Shown piece by piece: positions 25,369 to 33,312 of a stretch of 64,000 nt of DNA. The first letter of the stretch is position 1, and every line of letters starts with the position of its first letter. This DNA comes from an uncultured Stenotrophomonas sp. (GTDB taxonomy: Bacteria > Pseudomonadota > Gammaproteobacteria > Xanthomonadales > Xanthomonadaceae), in the NCBI RefSeq assembly GCF_945952405.1, contig NZ_CAMFIA010000005.1, positions 205,761 through 269,760 of the forward strand, written 5' to 3'. The position numbers were made by a program, and so were the translations under genes. Below the pieces are notes generated by a model. The model did not search any database and was not told the DNA's origin. It saw only the letters and a program-made list of their open reading frames with translations.

Positions 25369-25734
25369 TTACTTGTCGCTGCTGCCGCGGGCCAGCTTGG
25401 CGATGATCCAGCCGGCAGCGAAGGCGACGCCGAACGAGGCCAGCGGACGTTCACGGATCAGCTCGGCGGCGCTGTCGATCAGGTCCTTGCCCTTGTCCAT
25501 CAGCGCGTCGACCTGTTCCTTGGCGGCAGCACCACCGAACTCGGCAGCGGCCAGGCCGGACAGTGCGCTGTCGGACAGCTCGGCCTTGACGTTGGCCTTG
25601 CCGATGCGCAGTTCATCGGTGGCGGCACCGGTGGCGCCCTTGATCGCACCGCCGGCAGCGCTGGCGGCCTGCTTCAGGTGGGAACCGGCTTCACCCAGGT
25701 GTTCCTTCAGGTTCTCGGTATTGGTGGGGCTCAT
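25369..25734 (-). CDS. ElaB/YqjD family (DUF883) protein
   Basis: 121 aa. The amphipathic Ala-rich N-terminal helix and the C-terminal anchor RERPLASFGVAFAAGWIIAKLAR with its GxxxG-like pattern are the family hallmark. E. coli ElaB and YqjD are tail-anchored inner-membrane proteins expressed in stationary phase; YqjD binds ribosomes. First gene of the operon with yqjE and the downstream unknown gene, and probably involved in stationary-phase envelope or ribosome control. A short AGGAGT lies 6 bases before the start. Confidence 0.85.
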   Translation of the reverse strand: MSPTNTENLKEHLGEAGSHLKQAASAAGGAIKGATGAATDELRIGKANVKAELSDSALSGLAAAEFGGAAAKEQVDALMDKGKDLIDSAAELIRERPLASFGVAFAAGWIIAKLARGSSDK

Positions 25735-25835
25735 CGAATCACTCCTGTTGCGATGGGGGAACGGGTGTCGGCGGTGCCGACCTGGACTGACAGCAATAGC
25801 ATTGCCGGGGTATAGGGGGTGTTACGGCTGGGCGA

Positions 25836-27269
25836 TCAGCGCATCACGAGCTGGCCCTGCTGCTGGCCGTTGTTGCGCAGCACGCGCAGCACCAGGGTCG
25901 GCGGGCGTTGCTGGAAATTGGCGCGCCAGCTGGCCAGGTCGGCGAATTCACCCACGGTGGCATCGGTGATGATGTCGCCCTGCTGCAGGCCGTTGCTCGC
26001 GGCGCGGCTGCCGCGCTTGACCTCGCTGACCAGCACGCCGCCCACGCCGGACTGGCGCAACGACTCGGGCAGATCGACGAAGGTGGCGCCGCCCAGGCGC
26101 GGGTCCAGGCTGTCGCCGCTGACCGCGCGCGCCTGTTCCTTCAGCGTCGCCTTGACCTGCAGCGGCTTGCCTTCGCGGCGCACCTCCAGTGCCAGCGGGC
26201 TGCCCACTGCGGCCAGGCCCTCGACGTTGTGCAGGGCTTCGGCACTGTCCACGCGCTGGCCGTTGGCCGATACCACCACGTCGCCCGGCTTCAGGCCGGC
26301 GGCTGCGGCCGCCGAACCGGCCAGCACGCGGGTGATCAGCGCGCCACGGGTTTCACCCAGGCCCAGTCCCTGTGCGATCTGCGCGGTCAGGTTCTGGCTC
26401 TCCACGCCCAGCGTGCCGCGCACCACCACGCCATGCTTGACCAGCTGGTCAACCACGCTGCGCGCCAGGTTGGACGGAATCGCCAGGCCGAGGCCGATGT
26501 TGCCGGCCATGCTGCCCTGCGGGTTGAAGCTGGCGGTATTGATGCCGACCAGCTGGCCCTGCAGGTCGACCAGCGCGCCACCGGAATTGCCCGGGTTGAT
26601 CGAGGCATCGGTCTGGATGAAGTTCTGGTAGCCCAGCCCACGGATGCCGCTGCGGCCCACCGCCGAGACGATGCCGGAGGTGACCGTCTGGCTGAAGCCG
26701 AACGGGTTGCCGATCGCCACCACGAAGTCGCCGACGCGCAGCTGGTCGCTGTTGCCGAGCTTGATGTCGGTCAGGTTCTGCGCCGGGATGCGGATCAGTG
26801 CGATGTCGGTATCGCGGTCCGAACCGAGGAACTCGGCCTTGACCGTACGCCCGTCGGCCAGTGTCACCTGCACGTCATCGGCGTTCTCGATGACATGGTG
26901 GTTGGTCAGCACCAGGCCCTCCTTGGCGTCGATGATCACCCCGGAACCGAGCGATTCGTTGATGCGCTCCTGCGGGATGTCCGGGAACAGGCGGCGGAAG
27001 AACGGGTCGTTGAAGAACGGGTTGCGCACCCGCACCACCTGCTTGGTGTTGACGCTGACCACGGCCGGCATCGCCTTCTCCAGCATCGGCGCCAGCGACG
27101 GCACCGCCTGCCCGGCGACCGAGGCCGGCAACGCTGCCGTGGTCGGCAGTACCGTCGGCAACGGAGCGGCATCGGCACGGTTGTCCAGGTGGGCATTGAG
27201 GCCGGTGGCAACGAAGCCACCAAAGGCGGCGGCGATTGCGAGCGTGAGCAGGGTGGGAAGCGGTCGCAT
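25836..27269 (-). CDS. degQ: Do-family serine endoprotease, DegQ/MucD type
   Basis: 477 aa: signal-anchor N-terminus, trypsin-like domain and two PDZ domains (residues ~290-380 and ~395-475). Catalytic triad His125 (LTNHHVI), Asp155 (DTDIALI) and Ser229 (GNSGGAL). A periplasmic quality-control protease and chaperone that degrades misfolded envelope proteins. No partner (mucABC-like) genes are adjacent, so DegQ/DegP versus MucD cannot be settled from context. No convincing promoter was found in the gap upstream. Confidence 0.93.
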   Translation of the reverse strand: MRPLPTLLTLAIAAAFGGFVATGLNAHLDNRADAAPLPTVLPTTAALPASVAGQAVPSLAPMLEKAMPAVVSVNTKQVVRVRNPFFNDPFFRRLFPDIPQERINESLGSGVIIDAKEGLVLTNHHVIENADDVQVTLADGRTVKAEFLGSDRDTDIALIRIPAQNLTDIKLGNSDQLRVGDFVVAIGNPFGFSQTVTSGIVSAVGRSGIRGLGYQNFIQTDASINPGNSGGALVDLQGQLVGINTASFNPQGSMAGNIGLGLAIPSNLARSVVDQLVKHGVVVRGTLGVESQNLTAQIAQGLGLGETRGALITRVLAGSAAAAAGLKPGDVVVSANGQRVDSAEALHNVEGLAAVGSPLALEVRREGKPLQVKATLKEQARAVSGDSLDPRLGGATFVDLPESLRQSGVGGVLVSEVKRGSRAASNGLQQGDIITDATVGEFADLASWRANFQQRPPTLVLRVLRNNGQQQGQLVMR

Positions 27270-27597
27270 GGGAGTCGGTTCGCTGGCGTGGGTGGGGGCG
27301 GTTCGGCCCTACGTTAGAACAAGCTGAATGAGTGTGTCGCGATCTGGATAAATGCGCCATGAAAACGGCCCGTTCCGCGGGCGGTTGCCGGGGGCGCAAA
27401 GCGGGTGCTGGCGACATCCGCGCCGACGATGCCTGCACCACCGCAGGCCACCGCACGCCACGTGGACACAGACCGATACTTGCGCAGTTCCGCGCAACCG
27501 GGTGCCGCAATGCGCCACAACGCGCACCGGTGGCTCTACCCGCGCCGGTGTACGCAAGCACCGTCATGGCGCACGCGGCACGCGTGGCGTAGCGCTT

Positions 27598-27622
27598 AAA
27601 AAAAGGGGTTTCCTGAAAACCC
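27598..27622 (-). terminator. Orphan intrinsic terminator on the minus strand
   Basis: On the minus strand GGGTTT (27622-27617), a 5-base loop, and AAACCC (27611-27606) form a stem, followed by one C and seven consecutive U (27604-27598). It faces leftward but no minus-strand gene lies upstream of it before the divergent histone-like gene, so it must end some other transcript. Confidence 0.75.
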
Positions 27623-27712
27623 ACCGCGTGCGCCGGGGCATTGGGCTACACCATTGCCGTCGCAGCAGATGCGATTGCTGGCGCATGCCCCGTTCCACGA
27701 TCGTCAATGTCG
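27598..27712 (-). ncRNA. Candidate small RNA upstream of the histone-like gene
   Basis: The orphan terminator at 27598-27622 is preceded on the minus strand by a structured stretch. GGGGCAT (27692-27686) can pair with ATGCCCC (27641-27635), enclosing an inner hairpin CAGCA / TGCTG (27680-27676 with 27667-27663). A weak promoter-like TTAAGT-18 bases-TATACC reads leftward at 27740-27711. Together they would give an RNA of roughly 105-115 nt. No reading frame fits. The rest of the 27270-27759 gap is GC-rich without recognisable features. The 5' end is a guess. Confidence 0.42.
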
Positions 27713-27759
27713 GTATAGCATCGCCCCGTTTTGATACTTAAGGCCCGCAGGAGGGCAAC

Positions 27760-28665
27760 ATGAGCAACGGTAATGGTGTGTCGGTCGTGACCGACGCCGT
27801 CGAGAACGTCAAAGAAGCCGCCACCAATGTCGGCGAGACCATCGCCCACGCTGCCGAGGACGCAGTGAAGTCGGTCAAGAAGACCGTCAAGCGCGCCACC
27901 AAGGCTGCCGGTACCCGCGTTGCCAAGGCCAAGAAGGCCGTGGCCAAGGTCGAGAAGACCGTTGCCAAGAAGGCCGAGAAGGCTGCCAAGTCGGTCGGCA
28001 AGACCGTTGCCAAGGCCAAGAAGAAGCTGGAAGCCGCCAAGAACAACGCCAAGGCCGAAGCCGCTGCCCTGAAGAAGGAAGTGGCCAAGAAGAAGGCTGC
28101 TGCCGGCAAGGCTGTGACCAAGAAGGCCGCCGCTGCCAAGAAGACCACCAAGGCTGCCACCAAGGCCGCCGGCAAGAAGGTCGCCACCGTGAAGAAGGCT
28201 GCCACCAAGAAGGCTGCCGTCGCGAAGAAGACCGTTGCCAAGAAGGCTGCGGCCGCCAAGAAGGTGGTCGGCAAGAAGGTCGCCACCGCCAAGAAGGCTG
28301 TGGCCAAGAAGAGCGTCGCCGCCAAGAAGGTCGCCGGCAAGAAGGCCGTGGCTGCGAAGAAGGCTGTCGGCAAGAAGGTTGCCGCCACCAAGAAGGTCGC
28401 TACCAAGAAGACCGCTGCTGCCAAGAAGGTTGTCGGCAAGAAGGTTGCCGCCACCAAGAAGGTCGCCACCAAGAAGACCGCTGCTGCCAAGAAGGTTGTC
28501 GGCAAGAAGACCGCCGTCGCCAAGAAGGCGGTTGGCAAGAAGGTCGCCGCTACCCGCAAGGCTGTCGCCAAGAAGGCTGCACCGCTGAAGAAGGTCGCCG
28601 CCAAGAAGGCTCCGGCCAAGAAGGCGCCGGTCAAGGCTGTGCGCAAGGTCGCCAAGCGCAAGTAA
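27760..28665 (+). CDS. Histone H1-like Lys/Ala-rich DNA-binding protein
   Basis: 301 aa. Residues 1-40 form a mixed, partly acidic head (VSVVTDAVENVKEAATNVGE). The rest is almost wholly Lys, Ala, Val and Thr in AAKK/VAKK-type repeats like eukaryotic H1 tails, Bordetella BpH1 and AlgP. It should bind DNA without sequence preference and compact the nucleoid or act as a global regulator. A 66-base unit is tandemly duplicated at 28372-28437 and 28438-28503 with one mismatch, coding for an exact 22-residue repeat. A strong AGGAGGG lies 5 bases before the ATG. It ends at a clear terminator. Confidence 0.9.
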   Translation: MSNGNGVSVVTDAVENVKEAATNVGETIAHAAEDAVKSVKKTVKRATKAAGTRVAKAKKAVAKVEKTVAKKAEKAAKSVGKTVAKAKKKLEAAKNNAKAEAAALKKEVAKKKAAAGKAVTKKAAAAKKTTKAATKAAGKKVATVKKAATKKAAVAKKTVAKKAAAAKKVVGKKVATAKKAVAKKSVAAKKVAGKKAVAAKKAVGKKVAATKKVATKKTAAAKKVVGKKVAATKKVATKKTAAAKKVVGKKTAVAKKAVGKKVAATRKAVAKKAAPLKKVAAKKAPAKKAPVKAVRKVAKRK

Positions 28666-28677
28666 TCGCGTTGCGAC

Positions 28678-28718
28678 AGAAGGCCCTTCCGCCCACCGGC
28701 GGGAGGGCCTTTCGCGTT
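28678..28718 (+). terminator. Terminator of the histone-like gene
   Basis: AAGGCCCTTCCGCC / GGCGGGAGGGCCTT (about 28680-28712), a long GC-rich stem with a 4-base loop and slight mispairing, followed by TCGCGTTTC. It begins 13 bases after the stop codon. Confidence 0.85.
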
Positions 28719-28771
28719 TCAGGGGCGGCGGATGGGGCAAGATGCAGGTTCTTCCCGCCGGAGTCCCGACC

Positions 28772-29461
28772 ATGCGTGGTATCGACTTCAGTTCCTGGCA
28801 GGGCGTGTTGTCCACGTTGGCCGGCCTGGTCCTGATCACCCTGCTGGGCGTGGGTATCCGCCTGCTGGTGATGCAGACCCTGCAGCAGCGCCGCGAGCGC
28901 GAGAACCGGCAGATCAACGAACGCCTGCGCACGTTGATGGCGGCCTACAAGACCCTCGGTGGCTCGTTCACCGGTGACCTGGGCGTCGATCCCAGCCATC
29001 GCCGCGACCTGCGCCTGCGCGAGGATGCGGAAGGCATCGCCGAGCCGCGCTCGGATCGTGCACGTCGCATCCGCGACGCCGTGGAAGCGGCGCTGTCGGA
29101 CATCCTGCTGCTCGGCACCGATGAACAGGTGCGGCTGGCCGCGCGCGCTGCCAACGAGCTGGCGCAGGGACGGCCGGTGCACACCCATGCCCTGGTGGTC
29201 TCGCTGCGCGACTTCGTACGCGGGGCGCTGGACCTTGCGCCGATCCCGGCCGATCTGCAGATTCCACCGCAGGGGCCGACCCGGCCCGGTGCCAGCGGTG
29301 GCGGCAAGGGCCGCAACGACGGCGACGCCAAGGGCGGCCGGGCTGGCGGTGGCAGTGGAGGTGGCGGAGGCGGCGGAATGGGAGCTGGCATGGGTCTCGG
29401 TGCCGGCGCCGCACTGGGCGCCGGCCATGCCTCTTCCAGCGATGAAGCGGACGCGCGCTGA
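28772..29461 (+). CDS. Membrane-anchored protein with Gly-rich tail, function unknown
   Basis: 229 aa from the ATG at 28772 (CGGAG lies upstream; an ATG at 28742 would add ten residues). A single N-terminal helix (VLSTLAGLVLITLLGVGIRLLVM) is followed by a charged helical domain rich in Arg (QQRRERENRQINERLRTLMAAYK onward, residues ~38-150) and a Gly/Ser-rich low-complexity tail (GGGSGGGGGGG). No enzyme motif. Not recognised as a named family. Confidence 0.7.
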   Translation: MRGIDFSSWQGVLSTLAGLVLITLLGVGIRLLVMQTLQQRRERENRQINERLRTLMAAYKTLGGSFTGDLGVDPSHRRDLRLREDAEGIAEPRSDRARRIRDAVEAALSDILLLGTDEQVRLAARAANELAQGRPVHTHALVVSLRDFVRGALDLAPIPADLQIPPQGPTRPGASGGGKGRNDGDAKGGRAGGGSGGGGGGGMGAGMGLGAGAALGAGHASSSDEADAR

Positions 29462-29476
29462 GCGCGGCCGCCGGGC

Positions 29477-29836
29477 TCAGCGGGTCAGTTCGTAGATCGG
29501 CACGAAGCCGCCGAAGATCATCCGCGCGCCGTCGAACGGCATCGGATTCTTCTCCGGGTCCAGCCGCGGGTCTTCCATCATCTTCTTCATGCCGGCGTCG
29601 CGGGTCGCCTTGTCCGGCCACTCGATCCAGGAAAACACCACCGTTTCATCCGGCGTGGCTTTCACCGCACCGAAGAAGTCGGTGGTCTTGCCGTGCGGCA
29701 CGTCATCGCCCCAGCATTCGACCACGCGCAATGCGCCGTACTCGAGGAACACCACATCACCACTGCGTGCGTGGGCGAGGAACTTCTCCTTGTTGGCGGT
29801 GGGCACCGCCAGCACGAAACCATCGATGTAGCTCAT
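29477..29836 (-). CDS. DUF1428 family protein (YbaA-like)
   Basis: 119 aa. The start SYIDGFVLAVP, the centre VVECWGDDVPHGK and FFGAVKATPDETVVFSWIEWP, and the end GARMIFGGFVPI are the conserved blocks of DUF1428, a dimeric alpha/beta-barrel (YbaA) fold of unknown function. AGGAGA lies 7 bases before the ATG at 29836, which fixes the start. Monocistronic. Confidence 0.9.
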   Translation of the reverse strand: MSYIDGFVLAVPTANKEKFLAHARSGDVVFLEYGALRVVECWGDDVPHGKTTDFFGAVKATPDETVVFSWIEWPDKATRDAGMKKMMEDPRLDPEKNPMPFDGARMIFGGFVPIYELTR

Positions 29837-29928
29837 TGCCTGTCTCCTGGGTGGACCGTGCCGCATGCACGGCCTTCATGTAACCGACGAACCCGGGCGG
29901 CGTGGATCGACATCGTGCCTGGGCCTGT

Positions 29929-32331
29929 TCAGCCAGGGCCGCCGGGCAGCGGCGCCAGCAGCGTATCCGGCGGTTGCTGGCCGGCCAGGTGGCGCACGAA
30001 GTAGTCCCACATGCGGTGCGTGTAGGTGGCGTCGTTGCGGAACAACTCATGGTCCTGGCGGGCCAGGTACAGCAGGTCGTATCCGCGCTGGGCCTGGTTC
30101 AGCGCGGCGGCCAGCTGCAGGGTCAGCGCAGGCGGCGCGTTCTCGTCCAGCTCGCCATAGACCAGCATCAGATGGCCGCGCAGGTTGCCGGCCAAGGCTG
30201 CATTGTCGAGTCCGGCAAAGGGCGCCGGCACGCCATCGGCCATGGCCGTGGCCGGCAGCACGCCCGCAAACAGCCGGTCCATGCCATGCACCGCCCCGCC
30301 GTACATACCCTGGAAGTTGTGGCTGCCGGCCGAGGCCACGCCCACCTTGTAGAAGGCGGGGTAGCGCAGCAGGGCGCGTGCTGCGCTGTAGCCACCAAAC
30401 GAATGCCCGTAGATGCCCACGCGCTGCAGATCGATGCCCGGGTAGCGTTGGCCCAGCTGGCGCAGTGCGGCCACGTGGTCATCCAGCTGCACATCGGCGC
30501 CCTGCAGGAAGCTGCTGTCATGGAACGTCCTGTCGCGGCCGCCGGTGCCGCGGGCATCGATGCTGACCACCACGAAGCCGAGTTCGGCCAGGCTGGCCCG
30601 CGATACCGGATTCAAGGCCGACACCGCCTCGGCATAGGTCACCGGCGCATTGCTGACGAAGGAGCCGCCGTACATCGCATCGATCACCGGGAAACGGCCG
30701 TCATCGCGGTAGTCGCGTGGCAGGTAGACCGTGGCGAAGACCGGCGTGTGCCCGTCGGCGGCCAGCAGCCGTTCGCGCCGCGGCGGGCGCCACCCTGCGG
30801 CAACCACCGCGTGGTTGTCTGCCGCTTCCAGCAGCAGCACTTCGCGGCCGCTGTCACTGGCACGCAGCACCGTGCGAGGAGGCTGCGTGAGACTGGAGAC
30901 GGTATCCACCAGGTAGTCGCCACGGGGCGACACGGCGCGTGCTGGGCGTCCTCCGAACAGAGTGCTGGTACCGGCATCGGCCATGTGATCGTTGCCATCG
31001 GCGGCCAGGCGCTGGATCGGCCCGCCTTGCAGCGATACCCGGTACAGGCCACGCACGTAGGGATCGCCAGCGTCGACGCCACCGGCACTGAAGTACACCC
31101 AGCCACCTGCCGCATCCACCCCCAGCAGGTCACGCACTACCCATGGGCCGCGGGTCAGCTGGCGCAGCAGCTTGCCGTCGGAAAGACGCACCCGGTACAG
31201 ATGGCCGCGGCCATCGCGCTGCGAGAACCACACGGCGGTGTCCTGCCCGGGCAGGATCGCTACCGCCGGCCGGTTGTACGAATACACGTTGAGCTGCATG
31301 CGGGTCTCGCTGGCTTCCTCCAGCACGGTGCGCACTGCACCGCTGGCGGCCTCGATCTCCACCAGGCGCAGGCGGCGCGGCGCGCCGAAGTGCGCGATCG
31401 CGGCGTACAGGCGGTCACCGTCCCAGCCCAGGATGCCGGCCTCGGCCAAGGTGTTCCAGCCTTCGGGCAGGGCGATGTCATGCTGCCTGCCGCTGCGGGA
31501 ATCCACCACATACAGGCTGTCGCGTACCTGCTGGCTGTCGCCCAGCAGCCCCAGCTTCACCGTGTGCAGGCGCGGGCGTGCACCGTTGCCCGGGCTGCTT
31601 TCCAGATAGGGGTAGTCCTGCAGCGCACGCTCGTCGAAGCGGATGCCGGCCACGTAGCGACCGTCCGCTGACCAGCCGACCGCGAACGGGCGCACCGGCA
31701 TCCGGCCCTGGCGGCGTGGAATGCCGCGCAGGCTGAAGTCTGGCAGTACGCCATAGCCATGACCGGCTTCACCGCCGGTGGTGAGCGCGCGTGCTGGCGT
31801 TGCGGGCGACTGCAGCCACAGATTGTTGTCGCGTACCTGCAGCCAGGCATCGCCAGCGGGCGAGGGCAGTGCATCGGCCGCTGCCATGGCGCCCTGCGAA
31901 CGCACGCAGTGCCAGCGTGGCCATTGGCAATCGATCGGCATCTCACCGCTGAAACGCAGCTGCAGGCCATCCCCGGTCAGCTGGATATTGGCCAGGCGCA
32001 GGCGTGGCCCGCTGGCACCGAGGGGGGCAACTGCGCTGTCCAGTGCGGCAGGCTCGAACAGGACCTGGCGGGCAGCCCGTGCCGGATCAACCAAGACCGC
32101 CTGGCGCCGGCCCAGCGCGTCTTCGCGTTCATACCAGAAGCGCCCATCGGCCAGCCAGTTCGGCACGACCGAGGCATTGCGCAGCGCACCGCGCAGATGG
32201 CTGTCGTGCACGCGTTCGGCGCGCTGGTAGTCGGCCGCCTGCAGCGCATGTACCGGGTGCAGTGGGAACAGGGCAGCGCATGCCACAAGGGCGGCGCGAA
32301 CGGGCATCCACAACGGATCGGGCACGTGCAA
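29929..32331 (-). CDS. Secreted S9-family prolyl oligopeptidase-like peptidase
   Basis: About 800 aa. An N-terminal signal sequence (AALVACAALFPLHPVHA) is followed by a beta-propeller region of ~500 residues and a C-terminal alpha/beta-hydrolase domain with Ser644 in GIYGHSFGGYSA, Asp729 in VYGELDENAP and His761 in RQDHELF. It should cleave short peptides in the periplasm or outside. Start: AGGAGG sits 5 bases before a TTG at 32331; the GTG at 32325 and the ATG at 32307 are alternatives that keep the signal peptide. The product probably resembles dipeptidyl-peptidase IV-like enzymes common in Xanthomonadaceae. Confidence 0.88.
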   Translation of the reverse strand: MHVPDPLWMPVRAALVACAALFPLHPVHALQAADYQRAERVHDSHLRGALRNASVVPNWLADGRFWYEREDALGRRQAVLVDPARAARQVLFEPAALDSAVAPLGASGPRLRLANIQLTGDGLQLRFSGEMPIDCQWPRWHCVRSQGAMAAADALPSPAGDAWLQVRDNNLWLQSPATPARALTTGGEAGHGYGVLPDFSLRGIPRRQGRMPVRPFAVGWSADGRYVAGIRFDERALQDYPYLESSPGNGARPRLHTVKLGLLGDSQQVRDSLYVVDSRSGRQHDIALPEGWNTLAEAGILGWDGDRLYAAIAHFGAPRRLRLVEIEAASGAVRTVLEEASETRMQLNVYSYNRPAVAILPGQDTAVWFSQRDGRGHLYRVRLSDGKLLRQLTRGPWVVRDLLGVDAAGGWVYFSAGGVDAGDPYVRGLYRVSLQGGPIQRLAADGNDHMADAGTSTLFGGRPARAVSPRGDYLVDTVSSLTQPPRTVLRASDSGREVLLLEAADNHAVVAAGWRPPRRERLLAADGHTPVFATVYLPRDYRDDGRFPVIDAMYGGSFVSNAPVTYAEAVSALNPVSRASLAELGFVVVSIDARGTGGRDRTFHDSSFLQGADVQLDDHVAALRQLGQRYPGIDLQRVGIYGHSFGGYSAARALLRYPAFYKVGVASAGSHNFQGMYGGAVHGMDRLFAGVLPATAMADGVPAPFAGLDNAALAGNLRGHLMLVYGELDENAPPALTLQLAAALNQAQRGYDLLYLARQDHELFRNDATYTHRMWDYFVRHLAGQQPPDTLLAPLPGGPG

Positions 32332-32429
32332 GGCAACCTCCTGTTGCAATCGTCGATGGAGACAAATGCACGCGCGCCGCGCGCGTATGCCAGAGCCAGC
32401 CTGAATCAAGCCCAAAAATTCAGCAATGC

Positions 32430-32481
32430 GAAAACGGCTGTTTTCAGGGAACGTTGTGGCGAATAACGGAGAATTTACATT
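32430..32481 (+). promoter_or_regulatory. Candidate promoter of the ax21 gene
   Basis: TTGTGG (32454-32459), a 16-base spacer and TACATT (32476-32481) resemble a sigma-70 promoter about 60 bases before the ATG. Just upstream GAAAAC (32430-32435) and GTTTTC (32440-32445) form a perfect dyad that could be an operator. Confidence 0.35.
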
Positions 32482-32540
32482 TCCGATGCGATGGCGCCCT
32501 GGCGCTGCTGCACACCATAAGAAAGTAAAGGTGTACCCCC

Positions 32541-33113
32541 ATGAAGAATTCGCTGATTGCTCTGGCCCTGGCCGCTGCCCTGCCGTTCACCGCTTCGGCT
32601 GCTGAGAACCTGTCCTACAACTACGCTGAAGCCGACTATGCCAAGACCGACGTCGACGGCATCAAGGCTGATGGTTGGGGCGTGAAGGGTTCCTACGGCT
32701 TCCTGCCGAACTTCCACGCTTTCGGCGAGTACAACCGCCAGGAAATCGACCACACCAACATCAAGGTTGACCAGTGGAAGATCGGTGCCGGCTACAACGT
32801 CGAAATCGCTCCGTCGACCGACTTCGTGGCCCGCGTTGCCTACCAGAAGTTCGATCGCAAGCACGGCCTGGACTTCAACGGCTACAGCGCTGAAGCCGGT
32901 ATCCGCACCGCCTTCGGTGCCCACGCCGAGGTCTACGGCATGGTCGGCTACGAAGACTACGCCAAGAAGCACGGCGTCAACATCGACGGCCAGTGGTACG
33001 GTCGCCTGGGTGGCCAGGTCAAGCTGAACCAGAACTGGGGCCTGAACGGCGAGCTGAAGATGAACCGCCACGGCGACAAGGAATACACCGTCGGCCCGCG
33101 CTTCAGCTGGTAA
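32541..33113 (+). CDS. ax21: Ax21-family outer-membrane protein
   Basis: 190 aa. A clean signal peptide (KNSLIALALAAALPFTASA) is followed by AENLSYNYAEADY, the N-terminal segment that defines Ax21 of Xanthomonas and Smlt0387 of S. maltophilia. The remainder alternates aromatic and polar residues (SYGFLPNFHAFGEY, GAGYNVEIAP) and ends in Trp, as in a small eight-stranded beta-barrel. Current evidence in the field treats Ax21 as an outer-membrane/vesicle protein; early claims that it is a sulfated quorum signal and XA21 ligand were retracted. It is followed by a strong terminator and is probably highly expressed. Confidence 0.92.
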   Translation: MKNSLIALALAAALPFTASAAENLSYNYAEADYAKTDVDGIKADGWGVKGSYGFLPNFHAFGEYNRQEIDHTNIKVDQWKIGAGYNVEIAPSTDFVARVAYQKFDRKHGLDFNGYSAEAGIRTAFGAHAEVYGMVGYEDYAKKHGVNIDGQWYGRLGGQVKLNQNWGLNGELKMNRHGDKEYTVGPRFSW

Positions 33114-33149
33114 TTGCCTCCTCGGCGCGCATGCGCGCTGAAGATGCCT

Positions 33150-33184
33150 CAACAGGCCCGGCCCATGCCGGGCCTGTTGCGTTT
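33150..33184 (+). terminator. Intrinsic terminator of ax21
   Basis: CAACAGGCCCGGC (33150-33162), a 4-base loop, and GCCGGGCCTGTTG (33167-33179) pair perfectly; CGTTT follows. It lies 36 bases after the ax21 stop codon. Confidence 0.88.
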
Positions 33185-33312
33185 GCGCGGCGTGCAGACG
33201 GAACGCCCCGCTGGCCTGCGCTGCGCCCCGGCCGGGCATTGCAAGGAATTGGATACCGCCACTGCAGGCGCCGCTCTAGGGTGAGCGTTCCCTGTTGCTG
33301 GACCCGCTGCCA

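Noticed and set aside
27400-27600. tRNA or riboswitch in the degQ upstream gap
   Set aside because: No cloverleaf with a TTC-type arm and no known riboswitch core could be seen; only local GC-rich hairpins.
27646-28932. 428-codon Leu/Gly-rich frame antisense to the histone-like gene
   Set aside because: It is the mirror of the AAG/GCC-rich repeats and has no start signal; the plus-strand gene has a strong ribosome-binding site and terminator.
32541-33113. Ax21 as a secreted quorum-sensing peptide precursor
   Set aside because: The sequence looks like an exported beta-barrel, and the original signalling claims were retracted.
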